Assembly: GCA_019096195.1 (NCBI GenBank)
Contig: JAGTXK010000126.1
Coordinates: 108,884 to 172,883 of the forward strand
DNA from: Boletus sp. NGJ
Taxonomy: Eukaryota; Basidiomycota; Agaricomycetes; Boletales; Boletaceae
Length of the DNA stretch: 64,000 bases
Direction: 5' to 3'
Below are positions 10,899-23,399 of this stretch, in pieces. The translations under genes were made by a program, and so were the position numbers. The notes beneath the pieces were generated by a model, which saw only the letters and a list, made by a program, of their open reading frames with translations, did not search any database and had not been told where the DNA came from. The first letter of the stretch is position 1. The number at the start of each line of letters is the position of its first letter.

Positions 10899-13059
10899 AT
10901 GTCGTTCCATCCTCACCCCAACCCTGACCATGCAATGATGCCTGGCACATTGTCTACACTTCCCAATTCTGAAAATGTATAGACCGTTACTCTATTTGTG
11001 GACAACAATGCAGGTACAATCTTAGATGCTAACTGTGATCACAAGATAACGCTTCAGCTAGACCCTGATCATGCAATGCCTGATGGATTGCCTACACATC
11101 CCATTTCTGAAAATGTACAGAGAATTTCTGAAGATATTCTATTTGTGGATGACAATGCAGGTACATTATTAGATGCTAACCATGATCATTAGATAACACT
11201 TCAGCTAGACACTTCAGAAGTGGATCACCAACTCTTAGGTCTGGACAGCATTGAACAGAACCTCATGGTTGAGCATACTGAAAATGGCAAACATTGCAAT
11301 AATGACAATGAACACTGTGACTGTACCATAAGTTCTTTTCTTTTCTAATAAAAGCTATGTTGAATCTTCATTAGGTCAACAACTGATCAGTGAAATGCTG
11401 CTATGAGGAAGTGGATTATTCTCATAACCTCAGAAAGGAATTATATGGCATTATAAAGGAGACAGAGCAGGTAGTGCCCTGTTTGAGATCAAAGCTACGA
11501 GAGCAAGGAGTGGTATATTGGATGTACACACATTTCTTGACCAGCAGATCTAAAATTTCACTCAGGCATATGTGAAACTTCAACATGAATCTTGCACCCA
11601 ATATGAAATAGCCATACAAGCTACCCAATGGCAAATGCACAAGACTTAGGAGTTAGTTCTTCAGAAGCAAAGGTTGGAGTTTGATGAGTTCTGAAAGCAA
11701 CTTGAAGTAAGTGATTTAGTAAGTTAATCAATTGACTGTTCTTGACATGAGGATAGATATAAGTGGTTGAAGGACTTTTGGTGCTGTAAAACTCAATCAT
11801 TGCTTAGGACAATAAAGCACTGCATGACAGAATGCCATCAGTACCAGAAGGCTCTTCTAATGAGGAACAAGAAAGGGCCAATATGACACTATTTGTCTCT
11901 GCCATGGTGGAAGCTGTTATCAAAGGAATAGAAGCAGCTATCTGCAATGCAATGGTGAACAGAAAGTCATTCACTAGCCCCAGTCCCAAGCATATCGACA
12001 GTGGAGGAGGGTCAAAAATGAAGAACTACAGAATGAGAAATCAATGGAACCGAGAGAGCATCGTGATTTTATATTGGTAAATACAACTCTTCTTACAAAC
12101 CTGATAATAATTGACAATGACTCCAGGGTGTAGTTTGCAGCCTTTTGAAGGAGAAGTTTGACATCATACAGGACATTTATTTTATCAACCACAAGCAAGC
12201 TTCTGCAGCAGATGTATGAGCGTATGAACAAGAAGACAGCCCTAGGCCTGATGCAAATGCCCTTGCCTTCGATCTCACCCAAAATCATTCTTTGTTATAA
12301 AATGGTAAAGTTCTGGATATCTTACTTTGTGAGCTTCAAGCACAGTGTGAAGAGCAAAATTGGCCGGTGAAAAAGTCAGACAATCATATCCTCGATGTCT
12401 TGCATGGCTGTTACAAGCAGCTCTGTACAGTATGGAGGAATGCTCAGCCAAAACTGAGGACCTTGGGCAGTTTGGAATTATCTACTGAAGTTGAGGCACA
12501 ACTACTGGGTCAGAAGTTACAGATTGTGAAAGAAAGTCGACAAGCCACTTGTTGCTGAAATGTAAGTTATTTGGGATTATTAGGTTCAGGTACTAGTTAT
12601 CATACCCAGAAATTCCACTGCAGGATGTCGATTCTTAATCACACTGTTATCCTGAAGACTACAGATAATGACGACAATGTTCTTGCATGAGAATGGCTTC
12701 AGCATCTCATCTCAATCCTAGGTAAACATGGGATGAGTTCCGAAGACAGTGATGTGGAAAATGAGGTGGAAAGTGTACTTCAAGTCAAGAATATGACATA
12801 GTGGCACTGTGTCAGCACTGAATTGGACATTGTGGACTTCCAGTGGGCATTGGATGCTGATATATTTGCTCCACAGGGTTCAAAACCAGTCAAAAGGATA
12901 CATGCATCCGCCAATCCGCTGAGCTGCAGGGATGTGGTTGAAGGCTTACTATTGGCTCTATATGATTCTGTTTGGCTGGAAGGCCTTACTCAGCATCAAA
13001 CAGATTGCTTGGCCATATTATATAGTGACTTCCCATGGATGAAATTTGCAGTAGCTTGA
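10899..13059 (+). pseudogene. Unknown repeat-associated Agaricomycete-type gene, decayed
   Basis: An ATG at 10899 opens a short frame, followed by an imperfect tandem duplication of about 125 bp (units near 10990-11070 and 11140-11200, sharing DDNAGTLLDAN). Downstream blocks read DFTQAYVKLQHES-like coiled coil (about 11560-11610), LKEKFDIIQDIYFINHKQAS (about 12150-12200), ILDVLHGCYKQLCTVWRNAQ (about 12390-12450) and a C-terminal DIVDFQWALDADIFAPQGSK (about 12823-12885). Several in-frame stops and intron-like gaps separate them. From memory this matches a hypothetical protein common in Agaricomycete repeats. No function is known to me. Confidence 0.5.
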
Positions 13060-13120
13060 ATATAGGCCATTGTATTCATTTATGTAAATCTACACCAGCC
13101 ATCAAGTGACTCATCATGTA

Positions 13121-13140
13121 CCAAATTCGGTTCACTATAT
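13121..13140 (+). repeat. Right-end homologue of the 10.34-kb inverted-repeat element
   Basis: The sequence ending TTCGGTTCACTATAT matches the right end of the element at 10339-10457. The similarity extends leftward through CCAAA and an ACTCA block for roughly 30 bases. It lies just past the end of the unknown gene remnant. Confidence 0.5.
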
Positions 13141-13769
13141 TCACAAGGACATTTCTCACAAACACTTCTTCCACTCTGGTGGTACAAAGAATGCTCGTCA
13201 TCAGATTTTTAGATTGAAGTACAATATCATGTCATTCAAGAAAACTGTCTATTGTCATCAGCTACAGATCAGCAGGGTACAATCCTTTATAACACTACCT
13301 AATCCCATTTCACCAGCTCCAGCCCAACCATTGCTCAGCTCCTCTGCATGGCCAAAACCCAGAGGTGCAGACACCCAATTGTTCTTCTTATGCCCCATCT
13401 CATTTATCAGCATACCTACTCCATGCACTGTCTCTGAGTGCTGCTTGACTGGAACTTTGATCTGTCTCTTGCTTGTCTCCTATCTTTCTGGCTGGTGATG
13501 GTGCATCCACCTTGATGCTTGGAACATGTCAACCTCTATGCCCTTGTAATCAGGAGTTTCGAATTGTTTCTCTACATGAAAGGTGTTGTTGACTTCAATG
13601 CCCTTAGGAACTGGAGTTCTGAAATGTTTCTCGCTTTCCCCCTGTCATCCTATCTTGTGCTGCATCCACTCTAATGCTTGGGATGTGTTGTTGACTTACC
13701 GTTACGATATCCATGCTTGTTCCATATATTGAAGAGACTATGCACAGGTGAGCCCCATTGTTGATAATT

Positions 13770-15110
13770 CTTTATGATGTTAGATGATTCCATTGCTCAG
13801 ATGAAACGACTCACCAGAGTTTGGGATGCAAGAAGCATCATGATCATTCTGATTGCTAACAGTTGAATCAAGACCTGCACAAGTGTTCTGAGGATGCCCC
13901 ATCCAGTTTTGAGTTCATTGTTGATTTCTCTAGTCGAATGTATGTGCTTCTTCCAAATGCTGATTTTAACATTACTCTCATTGCTAGAGGATGCTGCAAC
14001 AACAAGGAAACAATGATCACCTTCATGCACCTTTGACTCTGTTAGTGGTTGTATAGCTTCATACCATACTTGAAATGCTTACTAATATTGTTTGCACTCA
14101 CCCAGTGTTCAAGTGATGCAAGGTTTGAATCAACTCTCCACTTCCCTTGTTAAATATGAACACCTTTTCATTTTCCCCACTGCCCACAATCATGTCACAC
14201 TACTCAGTGAAAACTACCTGCTTAGAATACATCTTTGTAGGCTTTGTGTGGTACATTCAGATACATGTTCCATTGTCCAGATGATGTAGACTAAACCCAG
14301 TGACAGCATTGTCGAGATAAAGTAAGTACAGGATTGGTCTACCACTGCTCCACCACTAATGATACTGTATACTATAAAATGCAAGCAAGTATATGGGCAA
14401 CATAAATCATTCTATCTGTTGACTGTGTTGTGACGATAGAACCATTCCTACCCCTAAGGGTGTAGCTGATTGAGACTCGGATAAGTTTAAGCTTAGTTAT
14501 TGTCTGAACTGGCTTACATTTCTCCATCATACATGCCAAAGACTATGACATCTCCACCATGAAAATACAATGTCCATGGAACCATAGAGGCAAGTTCAAT
14601 ACTGAAGATATAGGATACTGGATAAATTATATTTGAAATCAATGGACTAGAGTTGAACATGCTTGTTGCGAGTAGCTATTAGGACATGGGGATTGGCTCT
14701 GATGGCTTCACAGGTAAGATGCATTATTTCCACCCTAGTGCTGATTCTTCTTGACTAAACTTCTGCAAACTCAGCAACTGCATCTCTACACTGTCCCCAT
14801 ATGATGACATAACCAAGTCCTATTCCTGCCAATAGGGTTTTCTAAACATCATCTCTCTGAGTCAGCCATGCTATGCATATAACAGGTCATGGGAATTTTG
14901 CATCTCATTGAGCTTCAGGGCTTGGATCCATTGCTGCAAATCCCATATTCATAAACCATCAATTCCTAAGTGTAGTTAGTTGTACAACATTTCCTTAGCA
15001 AGATTTTGCTCACCTCCACTCGCCAGTAGATTTCCATCATGTGAAACAGCAAGGCACAATATGGCATCCTGATGACCTGTAAGCCTAGTGTCAAGCTTGT
15101 ATTGATTGGG
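13770..15110 (-). pseudogene. WD40-repeat protein, decayed
   Basis: A minus-strand WD40 unit is plain at about 15020-15090: LTGHQDAILCLAVSHDGNLL, with the GH start and downstream ASGG. Later blocks fit successive blades: GLGYVIIWGQC (about 14790-14820), IVGSGENEKVFIFNKGSGEL (about 14130-14195) and FLVVAASSSNESNVKISIWK (about 13945-14010). WD40 proteins are beta-propeller scaffolds. Stops occur in most blades, and intron-like GT..AG gaps interrupt others. I recall similar WD40 genes among Agaricomycete repeats, but the specific role is unknown. Confidence 0.65.
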
Positions 15111-15410
15111 AGTAGAGAATTGAAAGAACATTGATGAAGTGTTGTTGATGAATGGAACATTGGCTTATAAGCATCAGGCTCACAATGGTGCTTGCAACAC
15201 TTTCTCTTATTGTTTCTCTTATTTTTCTTATCCAATTGATAATGGTATGTTGCCAGGATGCTAACTCACAATACTGCCTCTTATTGTTTTCCTTAGCACT
15301 TACAATGAGCCTGCCTCCAATCAATAATGGTACATTGCCCTTGTAAATTATATTATTAGTGAAAGATTTAGGGAGGTTTATTGTTTGGCAATGGTGGGTT
15401 GTCCCAATTT

Positions 15411-15444
15411 GGCCTTTCCCAGCTGAGTTCAATTCACTATATTA
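15411..15444 (-). repeat. Left-end homologue of the 10.34-kb element, inverted
   Basis: CCCAGCTGAGTTCAATTCA followed by CTATAT matches the reverse complement of the left end at 10339-10370, including the CTGAGTTC block next to the terminal repeat. Together with 13121-13140 it implies at least two more element copies or one rearranged larger element in 10.3-15.4 kb. Confidence 0.45.
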
Positions 15445-15479
15445 ATCTCACCTCAGCCAGAATGCAAACTCTTCCACCT

Positions 15480-15720
15480 ACACAATAACAATGTATTAGG
15501 GGGGTTGGTGTTGTCTCTGTTAATGACCATAACAATAAGATCTATGCATGAAATGAAAGAAGACAATAATGCATATGATTGGTGATAAGAGTTAAGTAGG
15601 GTTAGTGTATGATGTCATCTCTGTCTCTATTGATGACTTGTTAACAATAAGATCGATCAGGTACTTAACATGAACGGGTGGTCAATATTATGAAAAGACC
15701 TACTCACTTCTCTTCCCAGA
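15480..15720. repeat. Imperfect tandem duplication (about 125 bp)
   Basis: Two blocks share TGTCTCT(G/A)TT(A/G)ATGAC followed shortly by AACAATAAGATC (about 15512-15545 and 15620-15655). No gene is supported here. Confidence 0.5.
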
Positions 15721-15859
15721 TCAGTATTCAGACATGAATCACAAATCTTCACTGGCTGAAGTCTCTTTGCCATTTTCTCATTCATCTGTATGTGCCAGTT
15801 ATGTCTTCTTCCAAGTATTCATTAGGCCTCAGCCATGTAGATGGGAGGCTCTCATGTTG

Positions 15860-16410
15860 GATCTCCTCCCTTCTCCACAAAGCATACACAAAAGAAAAGC
15901 TCATTTGAGAGCCAAAGAGGAAGATCTGTCATTGGTTGCATCTCCAGCCAATAGATTTTCATTTTTATTATCCCTTTTACACGTATGTGTGCACCATGCT
16001 TTTGTCTGAATATGCTCCATATGATCCCAGCTGTATAGACCTGAAGTGATCAAAACAGACCCCCCTTCTCCAAAGAGCATTTGCAAAAGAAAGGCTGCAT
16101 CTCCAGCCAAAAAAATTACTTTACCATTTTCATTCTCCCCTTCACGCGTACATGCACACTATCCTTCCTCCTAAATATGCTCACTTCAGTTGCAGTCATG
16201 TAGACCTGATGCATTCAGAGGAGATCTCCTACTTTATCTGAAGAGCATGCGCAAGAGCAAGACTAATGCCAGAAGTGGCAACAATTCACCCACACCTTTG
16301 GCAAAGAAACTATATCACTCAATCAAGCCAACAGATTCTCTGACTCTGACTAGCATGCACAAGAGGAAGGCTAACTTCAGAAGTGAGAAGGATTTACTGT
16401 CACCCAGTCC
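15860..16410 (+). repeat. Degenerate tandem repeats with a coding-like core
   Basis: A motif reading roughly SP-x-S-I-x-KRKA-x-x-x-AKEE recurs near 15875, 16070, 16240 and 16350, each followed by a block such as SPANRFSF. The first spacings are close to 190 and 170 bp and the last is about 110 bp. The copies are in different frames with stops between them, so the array no longer encodes one protein. The basic KRK core resembles a nuclear-localisation patch, which is inference. It precedes the F-box-like pseudogene by about 200 bp. Confidence 0.5.
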
Positions 16411-16612
16411 TTCGGCAAATAAATTATGTCGGTTATGTGTATATGCACTGCACACCATCTTTACTGTAGATGCTAACATAAGATACAGCTGCTCCCCGAA
16501 GATGGTAGTCACTCAGTGAGCAGAAATGCACACAATGGGCTACATCTGCAAATGGTGAGCACTTCATCTGTTATATATACTGCCTTCACACCTTAATAAC
16601 TTATAGGAGTGC

Positions 16613-17940
16613 ATGCTTTGGTGTCTTCCCAACAAGCTGCTCCTTCAGATCTCAGAAGAACTCAGCAAGGAATCATCATGCAAGCTATTCCAGGTTTGCA
16701 AGCAGCTGCAGAAGATCGCAGCACTGCACTATTTCACTAAAGTGAACTTTTGAAGCCCTGACATAACTGGATGGCTAGAAGTGATGGAGAGAGGCCTCAA
16801 AGTGCTTTCTCTTTGATGATGTACTAACACATTTGTAGTCCCAAGAGTCACCTGGTTCTCTATGTCAGGAGAGACAACTGACTGGGAATTATGTACCCTT
16901 GGGACATTCTTTGAATCCCTACAAGGTCTTGAGCCAATTCAATGTGTATATCTCTCTCTTTATTCAGCTCTATTTGGAGACTCCCCAGCACTTCAATTCC
17001 TATTGAAAAGCATCCAGGCATCAGGGTGTGAAGCACTGTTCTGTCATGGCACCCGATACATGATTGCCAAGGCATGCATCAATGACCATTGCTCTACCTC
17101 GACCTGCCCCAGCAACATCCAAGTTCTCCATATTGAATCTCCACTCCTCTTTGCACCCACTTGTGCTTTTTTCACCCTTACAGCTCTATGCAATGCTCCA
17201 TTGTAGGATCTCATGTTTACCAACACTTCCTTAGCACCTGATCCATGGTCCACTCTGCTACAATCCCTTACACTACCCCATCTCTCCACATTAAAGATTG
17301 ATGACACTTGTCCTATACCTAGCCTTGTTGGGTTTTTACAGAGGCACAAAGTAAAACATCTCTGGCTCAGCTGCCATGCACCCTACTTGCTTGACCCCAT
17401 CAAGTGAGGCAGATCCCCAACCTGCCTCCTATCTCTAACAACCCTTGATGCTTTGCCAGCAATTATTATAGCTCTGATGGGTCTTATGGATATCACACCC
17501 ACCTTTAAACACCTGACTGTATAACTGAACCAGGTGTCTGATAAATGCAGCCTTTTGTCTATTCTCTTGGCTTATACAGAGCACTTTGTAGACCTTAGTG
17601 AACTTCAAGTAACTATTCCTGGTGACATCAATGATCCATTGGCGTTTGCAAAAGATGATGACTTTTATACATGCTCCGCCAGGAAAGTTTTCTTTGTGGT
17701 TTCTCTGCTCTTGAACAATCCTGATGTTATTGTAAGTCTACATTGCTTCATAATTAGTTGTTACCTCTGAAAGTTGCCCTTAAGACATACTGCACACCCT
17801 GGTTACAATCCTTCCCACATGTTGCCAAGCTTTGGCTCCATTCAAAGTGGAATAGCCTTCTCTCTGATGAAGAGCTACAACATATTTTCATCCCTTTCTC
17901 CGAGTTAGATCCCAAGCACATTAAAGTTTTAAGGTCATAA
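16613..17940 (+). pseudogene. F-box-like protein, decayed
   Basis: An ATG at 16613 opens MLWCLPNKLLLQISEELSKE, with CKLFQVCKQLQKIAALHYF just after. This is the LP-x-E-L-LL-x-I...C-x-x-L/V-C-x-x-L...A spacing of an F-box, which would bind Skp1 in SCF ubiquitin ligases. A stop follows at about 16745. The body (16862-17206, 17213-17407 and 17534-17940) is Leu-rich with SLTLPHLSTLKIDD and LLAYTEHFVDLSELQVTIP, as in the variable leucine-rich C-termini of expanded Agaricomycete F-box families. At least three stops or frameshifts interrupt it. Substrate unknown. Confidence 0.6.
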
Positions 17941-17959
17941 ATAGATATTTGTACTGAGT

Positions 17960-18175
17960 TTTGTAAGATTTGTTGACAACATCTGCCTTGGCCGTTATTA
18001 TATACCTGTGTACACTTTACTATGCTTGTCTTGTGATGCGGTGGAACATATGTAGAACCTATTGATAATGTCCACTTTGTCGAATTGTCTCACAATGTGT
18101 ACATTTTACTATGCTTGTCTTGTGATGTGGCGGAACCATATGTAAGATTTGTTGATAACATCCACCTTGTTGGAC
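17960..18175. repeat. Tandem repeat, unit about 90-95 bp
   Basis: Three imperfect copies share TTTGTTGAYAACATCYRCCTTG and two share ACTATGCTTGTCTTGTGATG followed by GCGGTGGAAC/TGGCGGAACC. No coding potential. Confidence 0.6.
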
Positions 18176-20110
18176 TACTGATGGAAATCATATAACTAAC
18201 TACTGCTAACTACTGTTACTGTGGATAAAGATCAGAATGAACAGCCAGTGAGAATGTGCTCTACCCCCTCTCCTCCACTCCCCCACAAAGATGAATACAG
18301 GCATTGGGTACTGAAACCTGGAGAGTACATATTTGATGCTGGCAATAGTTGGGATGCTAAAACTTACCCAGGATGCTTTTATGCCTAACTTGGGTATATT
18401 TGCATAGGTTAGGGGCATGATTGGGACACTGGAAATAATGAACAGGGGATGGTCACACTCCACATGGGAGATGAATAGGTCATGAGAGGGTCCTTATCAG
18501 ACAATGATTGGACAGGGTTTTTTGTCATTTCCACAACTTTAAATATTGCCAACACATTCATTCCCAGTTTAAACTTCAAAAACTTCAAAAATACCCCTAG
18601 TTCTTTTATTTGTCTATATTTCAAGTTCTGGCTACTGTGCTACACACAATAAAATTTGAAGTATTGTTAAGAAAAGAGTGTGAATTATAAACTTAAAGTT
18701 ATTGACTTAGTATAGTTTGTATTCAAACTTTTTATTTAATTCAATATTTAATATAAGAAGGATGTTAGCCCACACTTGAAGTTTTAACCAGCATGCAAAC
18801 TGCTGTGTAAATTCTAAGTTTTACCATGGCACAATTGTCAAACTAAACTTCAACTACTGTCTTCACATTTTGCACAACATTTAAACGTATTCTAAATATT
18901 GGTTTTTATGTTGTGTAGGAGCTCCTCTAAAGGCAGTGAGGGAAAGAAAAAATGAAATCTTAGGTAATGACTCGAGGCACCACTTAATGCTGTGAATTGT
19001 GTGGCAAAGATATATGAGGGAACCAGGAATTTACAGAGAGAGAGAAGGGAGGGGAGAGAAAAGATGATTGTCAGTTAAACTCAGCCTGTTGAAATAGTCA
19101 CAGGATCAAAAGTAGGCAGTGGCTGTGCTATCATGCAGTCAACAGACAATGGCTTGTTGTGCTGGGGGAGTGGCAGGCAAGCCACATGGTTTTTGTTGAC
19201 AAAAAAGAAATAACTATATCACTTAGCAAAAAAAGCAAAATAGTGTCGGATAAGTATTGTCACACAAAGTTCTTATGCATTGTCTGCTAACTTTTAGATG
19301 ACCCCATAGGTGGATCAGTTTCATTTCACAGGCCCTTGAGGATGGAAACAAGATAATGGAAGTCATAGAACCAGAGTAAGAGTTCAAGTGCAGATATTAC
19401 CTTTGAATGAGTGTCTGGGTCACATGTTTCAAGCACTGCTACTATGTTGATTTGGTTCCACTGGTGGCATCATAAGTGACTATATTGGCAAATGCTTATA
19501 TATTCTATGTATCTAATGGTGGTATATTTTGATAATGTACTTCCAACAAGATAATAAATTTTAATTGTGAGCAATTGGATTGTAATGGTATATTACAAGA
19601 CAAATTATTTTTCACTTCTTACAAATATTTGCCCCATCTTTAAGGGTCTTATAAGCCCTTATGAGGGCTTATAATTTCTTAGCAACATATATTGGGGCAA
19701 CTCAAGTGTCCCTTTGAATATCAGGAACCTGTACTTTTCCTGACATATATAGAAGATAAATGTACTTTCATGCACCCACTTCAACCACATCACATTCACA
19801 TATATGTGCAGCCTTGGTGTTTTCATCACCTACTTCAAACTTATCTCAAGCTTAGATGTTTATGCTCAGACATGGCCTCATTGGTGCTAACAATACCCTC
19901 ATACACTTGATGCATCAGTAAATTCACAGCATTCTTTATTTGGCTCAATTTGACTTAATCAACTTATAATTCACCCAAAGCACATAGTCACTGGTTCAAT
20001 AAGATACACAGCTTAGTATGTGCTTATTCTGCCAGTCATCTTAATGATCTTGCATGACTTCATGAAATAATAAAAAACATGGCATTAGCAGTATTAGCTA
20101 GTCATACACA
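18176..20110. other. AT-rich non-coding stretch
   Basis: No domain is recognisable on either strand. Open stretches at 18206-18624 (-) and 19692-19910 (+) are short and of non-coding composition. The only clear structure is the palindrome at 19629-19700. Confidence 0.5.
19629..19700. repeat. Nested inverted repeat (hairpin)
   Basis: The inner arms TTATAAGCCCT (19649-19659) and AGGGCTTATAA (19664-19674) are perfect 11-bp complements around a 4-base loop. Outer arms TTGCCCCA and TGGGGCAA flank it. It could form a hairpin in DNA or RNA, or be a small foldback element. No target duplication seen. Confidence 0.6.
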
Positions 20111-20379
20111 AAAGTCAATTAAGTACTAATGATGCAAGCAGTCCAAGAAAGGGAAAAATGATCTGCTTGAATGAAAAAAATGAAATGAATGAAAAAAGAT
20201 GAAAATGTGCAGAAATGCAGATGCAGAGTGAAAGGAATAATATGGGTGACTTGTTGACAAAGACAGCAGAGGGGGAAATGACATCCAAGGGGAGACAAAC
20301 CATCAATGAAAGGCAAAGAGATCATTGAAATCCTCATCACCAGAGTCAAATGATCCCAAGACACTCCTAACAGTCTTAA

Positions 20380-22590
20380 CATACTAATGAGCTTCCCCCA
20401 CAACCAAATTAAATTGGCTGTCAGACAGGTTCTGAATCAGTGCAAGGTAGCAGTGGGTGGTTGCACCCCAGAGGTTGTTGTTGAACTTGAACTGGGTTTC
20501 CTTGGAAATGAATGATGTCCATCCATCCACTGACTCTGCTGGCTGAAACATCACACTACCATTACTAACCACTGTGAGAACCCAGGCAAGCTATTAAATG
20601 ATAATTTTCTAGTGTTAAACAAAAAAGAAAGGGGAACAAAAAGCCTCATCGTGGTACAAGCCAGCATAAGTGCATCTCGTGCTCCATGTTCTTGAATGCA
20701 TGAGGGCAAGTCAGCAACCTTGATGTGCCCCTGGACATAATTGTAATGGTGTGCAAATGTCTGGAGAAGAAATAGAGATCTCCAAAGTTCCAACCATGCC
20801 TGATTCAAGTATTTGATTAACAGATTTAACAAGAACTAAGAATAAAAACAACTAACCTTGTTGTTGAGTCCCTTGTTGTTACTGAATAGGAAGTGGTTCT
20901 TGATTAGCATGGCTTCTGCAAAGACTTGTTGATTCTCTTTATCTGCAAACTCAGAGTCATTTGTAGAGAATGCCATGATTACAGCTGCAATAGCAGCAGC
21001 AAATCCACCTTGCCAGTTGCTGAGCAGTTATTTTGACTATTTTTTTGCTATATCAGACAAAGCTAATCAAAGATAGAATGACTCACAATATAGTAGACAG
21101 GTTCCCCAATGACAACAGTGTATGGGATAGAGTTCTTGTACACAATGTCCCATATCTTCTGTAGTGCAGCCTGTAGACTATCGTCAGAAATGCTCCAAGC
21201 ATTCTTGTAAGTGCTAGCCAGGTGTGCCACTATCAAGATGAAAATGCACTGCCACATGTTATTGTTTGTCACACCATCTAGGAGGTCAGCATTGATGTAT
21301 TTCTTGTTTGCACCACTTCCCTGACACTGTGATGTTGATGTTGATGCATGCTTGGAAGGCAGGGGAACAGAAAGAGATTATGATATCAGGAGTTAGTGCA
21401 GTGAATAAATGATGGCAAAATGAACTGTGCCACTGCCATGAGGGACCACATTGCTTGTGGTTTCCACCTGATACTGAAGCCCCACTTCCTCATCTGGCTC
21501 AGAGTTGCTTATAATATCAATCATCTACATGAAAAAAAATATCATCAGTTGAGAGTACAATGAACATTCTAGAACTTACTATTACTTGCTTGCACCATGA
21601 AAGATTGGATTAAGTAGATGGGGGTGGTTGTGAGTCACTTTCGTCAAGACCATCGATATATGAGACATATGCAGCATTTGAGCTGCTAGTGTTCAAACCA
21701 GCATTGCTGTAGGTTGTAGATCCATGCACATTAGAGGTGGTGCTTGCTGAACTTCCCTTCTGACTTTTTAAGTGAGAGTTCATAGTACTAGAGGCAGTCC
21801 AGCCATGTTGAGTGCCTTGGCCACAACCATGTGAATGCTGAGCTATAAGTGTGTGAACCAGTTTTGCAGAGTTGATCTTATTCGCCCAATCCTCTACACT
21901 CCCAACACCACTGATGTTGTCTTTGATACTTTGTTGATATAAGTCGTTCAGGGAGTCCCAGTAGATGAGAATGGTTTCAGTAAGTGGAAGCATCATACAG
22001 GTGAGCAAAAAAGAGCACTTACATAGCATTAGTGGTTGCCTGCTTCTGCTTCTGGCCAGTAGTGCTCCCAGGCTTCTAATTAAAATTGCTGGTGTTCGAA
22101 TGCTCTATCCAGCAGATCAACATGTTGCATTGCTGTGATAGTGAAGTGGGGTGTGAATCTTTGAATGCACTTACCTCATGTATTATTAGAAAGCTAACTA
22201 CTGACTAGAACGACAAATCAGATTAATGTTTCATGTGCAATAATAAAGATGCATAATATACCTAGCATGTCATCTGATAGCTGGATGCCACCTAGATTGT
22301 AAATCAGATAACAGTGTCTTAAAGGTGTGTTATGCAGGCTTACATAGCATGTCATCAGGAAGCTGGCTGCCTTCTAAGCGTTTGTCAACTTCATCCATGC
22401 TTCCCTCCTCTTCTAACTGCTCCACCTTCTGGTCATGTGGGATAGCTCCTGCCTGGTTATCTTCAGCCTCACATGAGGCTTGTCCAACTGATGATGAGGC
22501 CTTATGGACAATGTGAGGCCATGGCCTCAGCTGCAAATGGTGAGTACAAGCATGTTTCTCATGTTGTGCTGACTGATCCATTAAATTAGC
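20380..22590 (-). pseudogene. Probable DUF6532-type Agaricomycete protein, decayed
   Basis: Minus-strand exon-like blocks read ADLLDGVTNNNMWQCIFILI and AWSISDDSLQAALQKIWDIV (about 21130-21290), QVFAEAMLIKNHFLFSNN (about 20885-20940), LQTFAHHYNYVQGHIKVADL (about 20710-20770) and WGATTHCYLALIQNLSDSQF (about 20410-20480). These match, from memory, an Agaricomycete-specific family I associate with DUF6532, of unknown function. A Ser/Asn/Thr-rich N-terminal part (21610-22029) and an acidic fragment (22330-22581) may be its 5' exons. Stops and lost frame are evident. The family name needs a profile search. Confidence 0.45.
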
Positions 22591-23390
22591 AATGCATTTG
22601 ATGCTTCATTCTTGTGCTGCCTCCTGCTCAAGATGCTCTTGTTTGGTCTGCTTATTGTCAGCTCATTTCTGCTCAAGGTACATTGCTTTTGCATGCCTTT
22701 CAGTAAAATGAGGCCAGAATGCTGGTTGGCATTTTTAGCACAAGTGGTAGGGTGAGGCATTTCAGGAGCAATAAGGAAGCTTGTAGGTTGTGTGAGCAAA
22801 GGAGAAAGAGATGAAAAAAATGTGTATGTAAACTGTTGTGTGTCACCATCTTGAGCAATTTCTAACAAGGTTCCATGGCTGGACAGCTTGCATCCCTTTC
22901 ACCTGATCACCATCACAAAAGTCCTTGCACTTGGACAACCTGCAAAATCTCATGCACATACACCAGTCATCACTCATTGTTTTAAATACCTGCAAAACCA
23001 AAGCATGGCCAATTCAGCTTAACTGTCCCACAAGTCCTTATGTCTAGACATCCCACTATGTTGTCCTGACAAGTATTCACTGCTTGCTAAATCTCATGTC
23101 CATATGTCAACTATTGCCAGTGGTTTAAAACACCAGCAGAACTGAAGCATCACCAGTTTTCAATCCATAGGTTTACCTTTGATTCATCCTCTGAGTCAAA
23201 TCCATCCAGCTTGTCTGCTCAGTCAAGTCCAGTCCAGCCAGCTACTCAGCCAGTATCTGGTATTCTCTGAGACTATCACAACAAACTCACAGGTATGCTA
23301 CAGAACCCACATCACTGTTAACTAATGGTATTTTATGCCAAATGTATAATGCAGATGGGAATTCAATTGATCCTCATTTACTCGCCCCCT
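22591..23390. other. No supported gene
   Basis: One minus-strand open stretch (22581-22868) has no recognisable domain. Two near-duplicate segments with ATATGTCAACTATTGCCAG and CACACCAGTCATCACTC contexts (about 22960 and 23100) hint at an old duplication of about 130 bp. Confidence 0.35.
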
Positions 23391-23399
23391 CTCTATCTG

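Noticed and set aside
10899-11215. Duplicated block as a CRISPR-like array
   Set aside because: Only two to three imperfect copies of about 125 bp that read as protein; no regular spacers.
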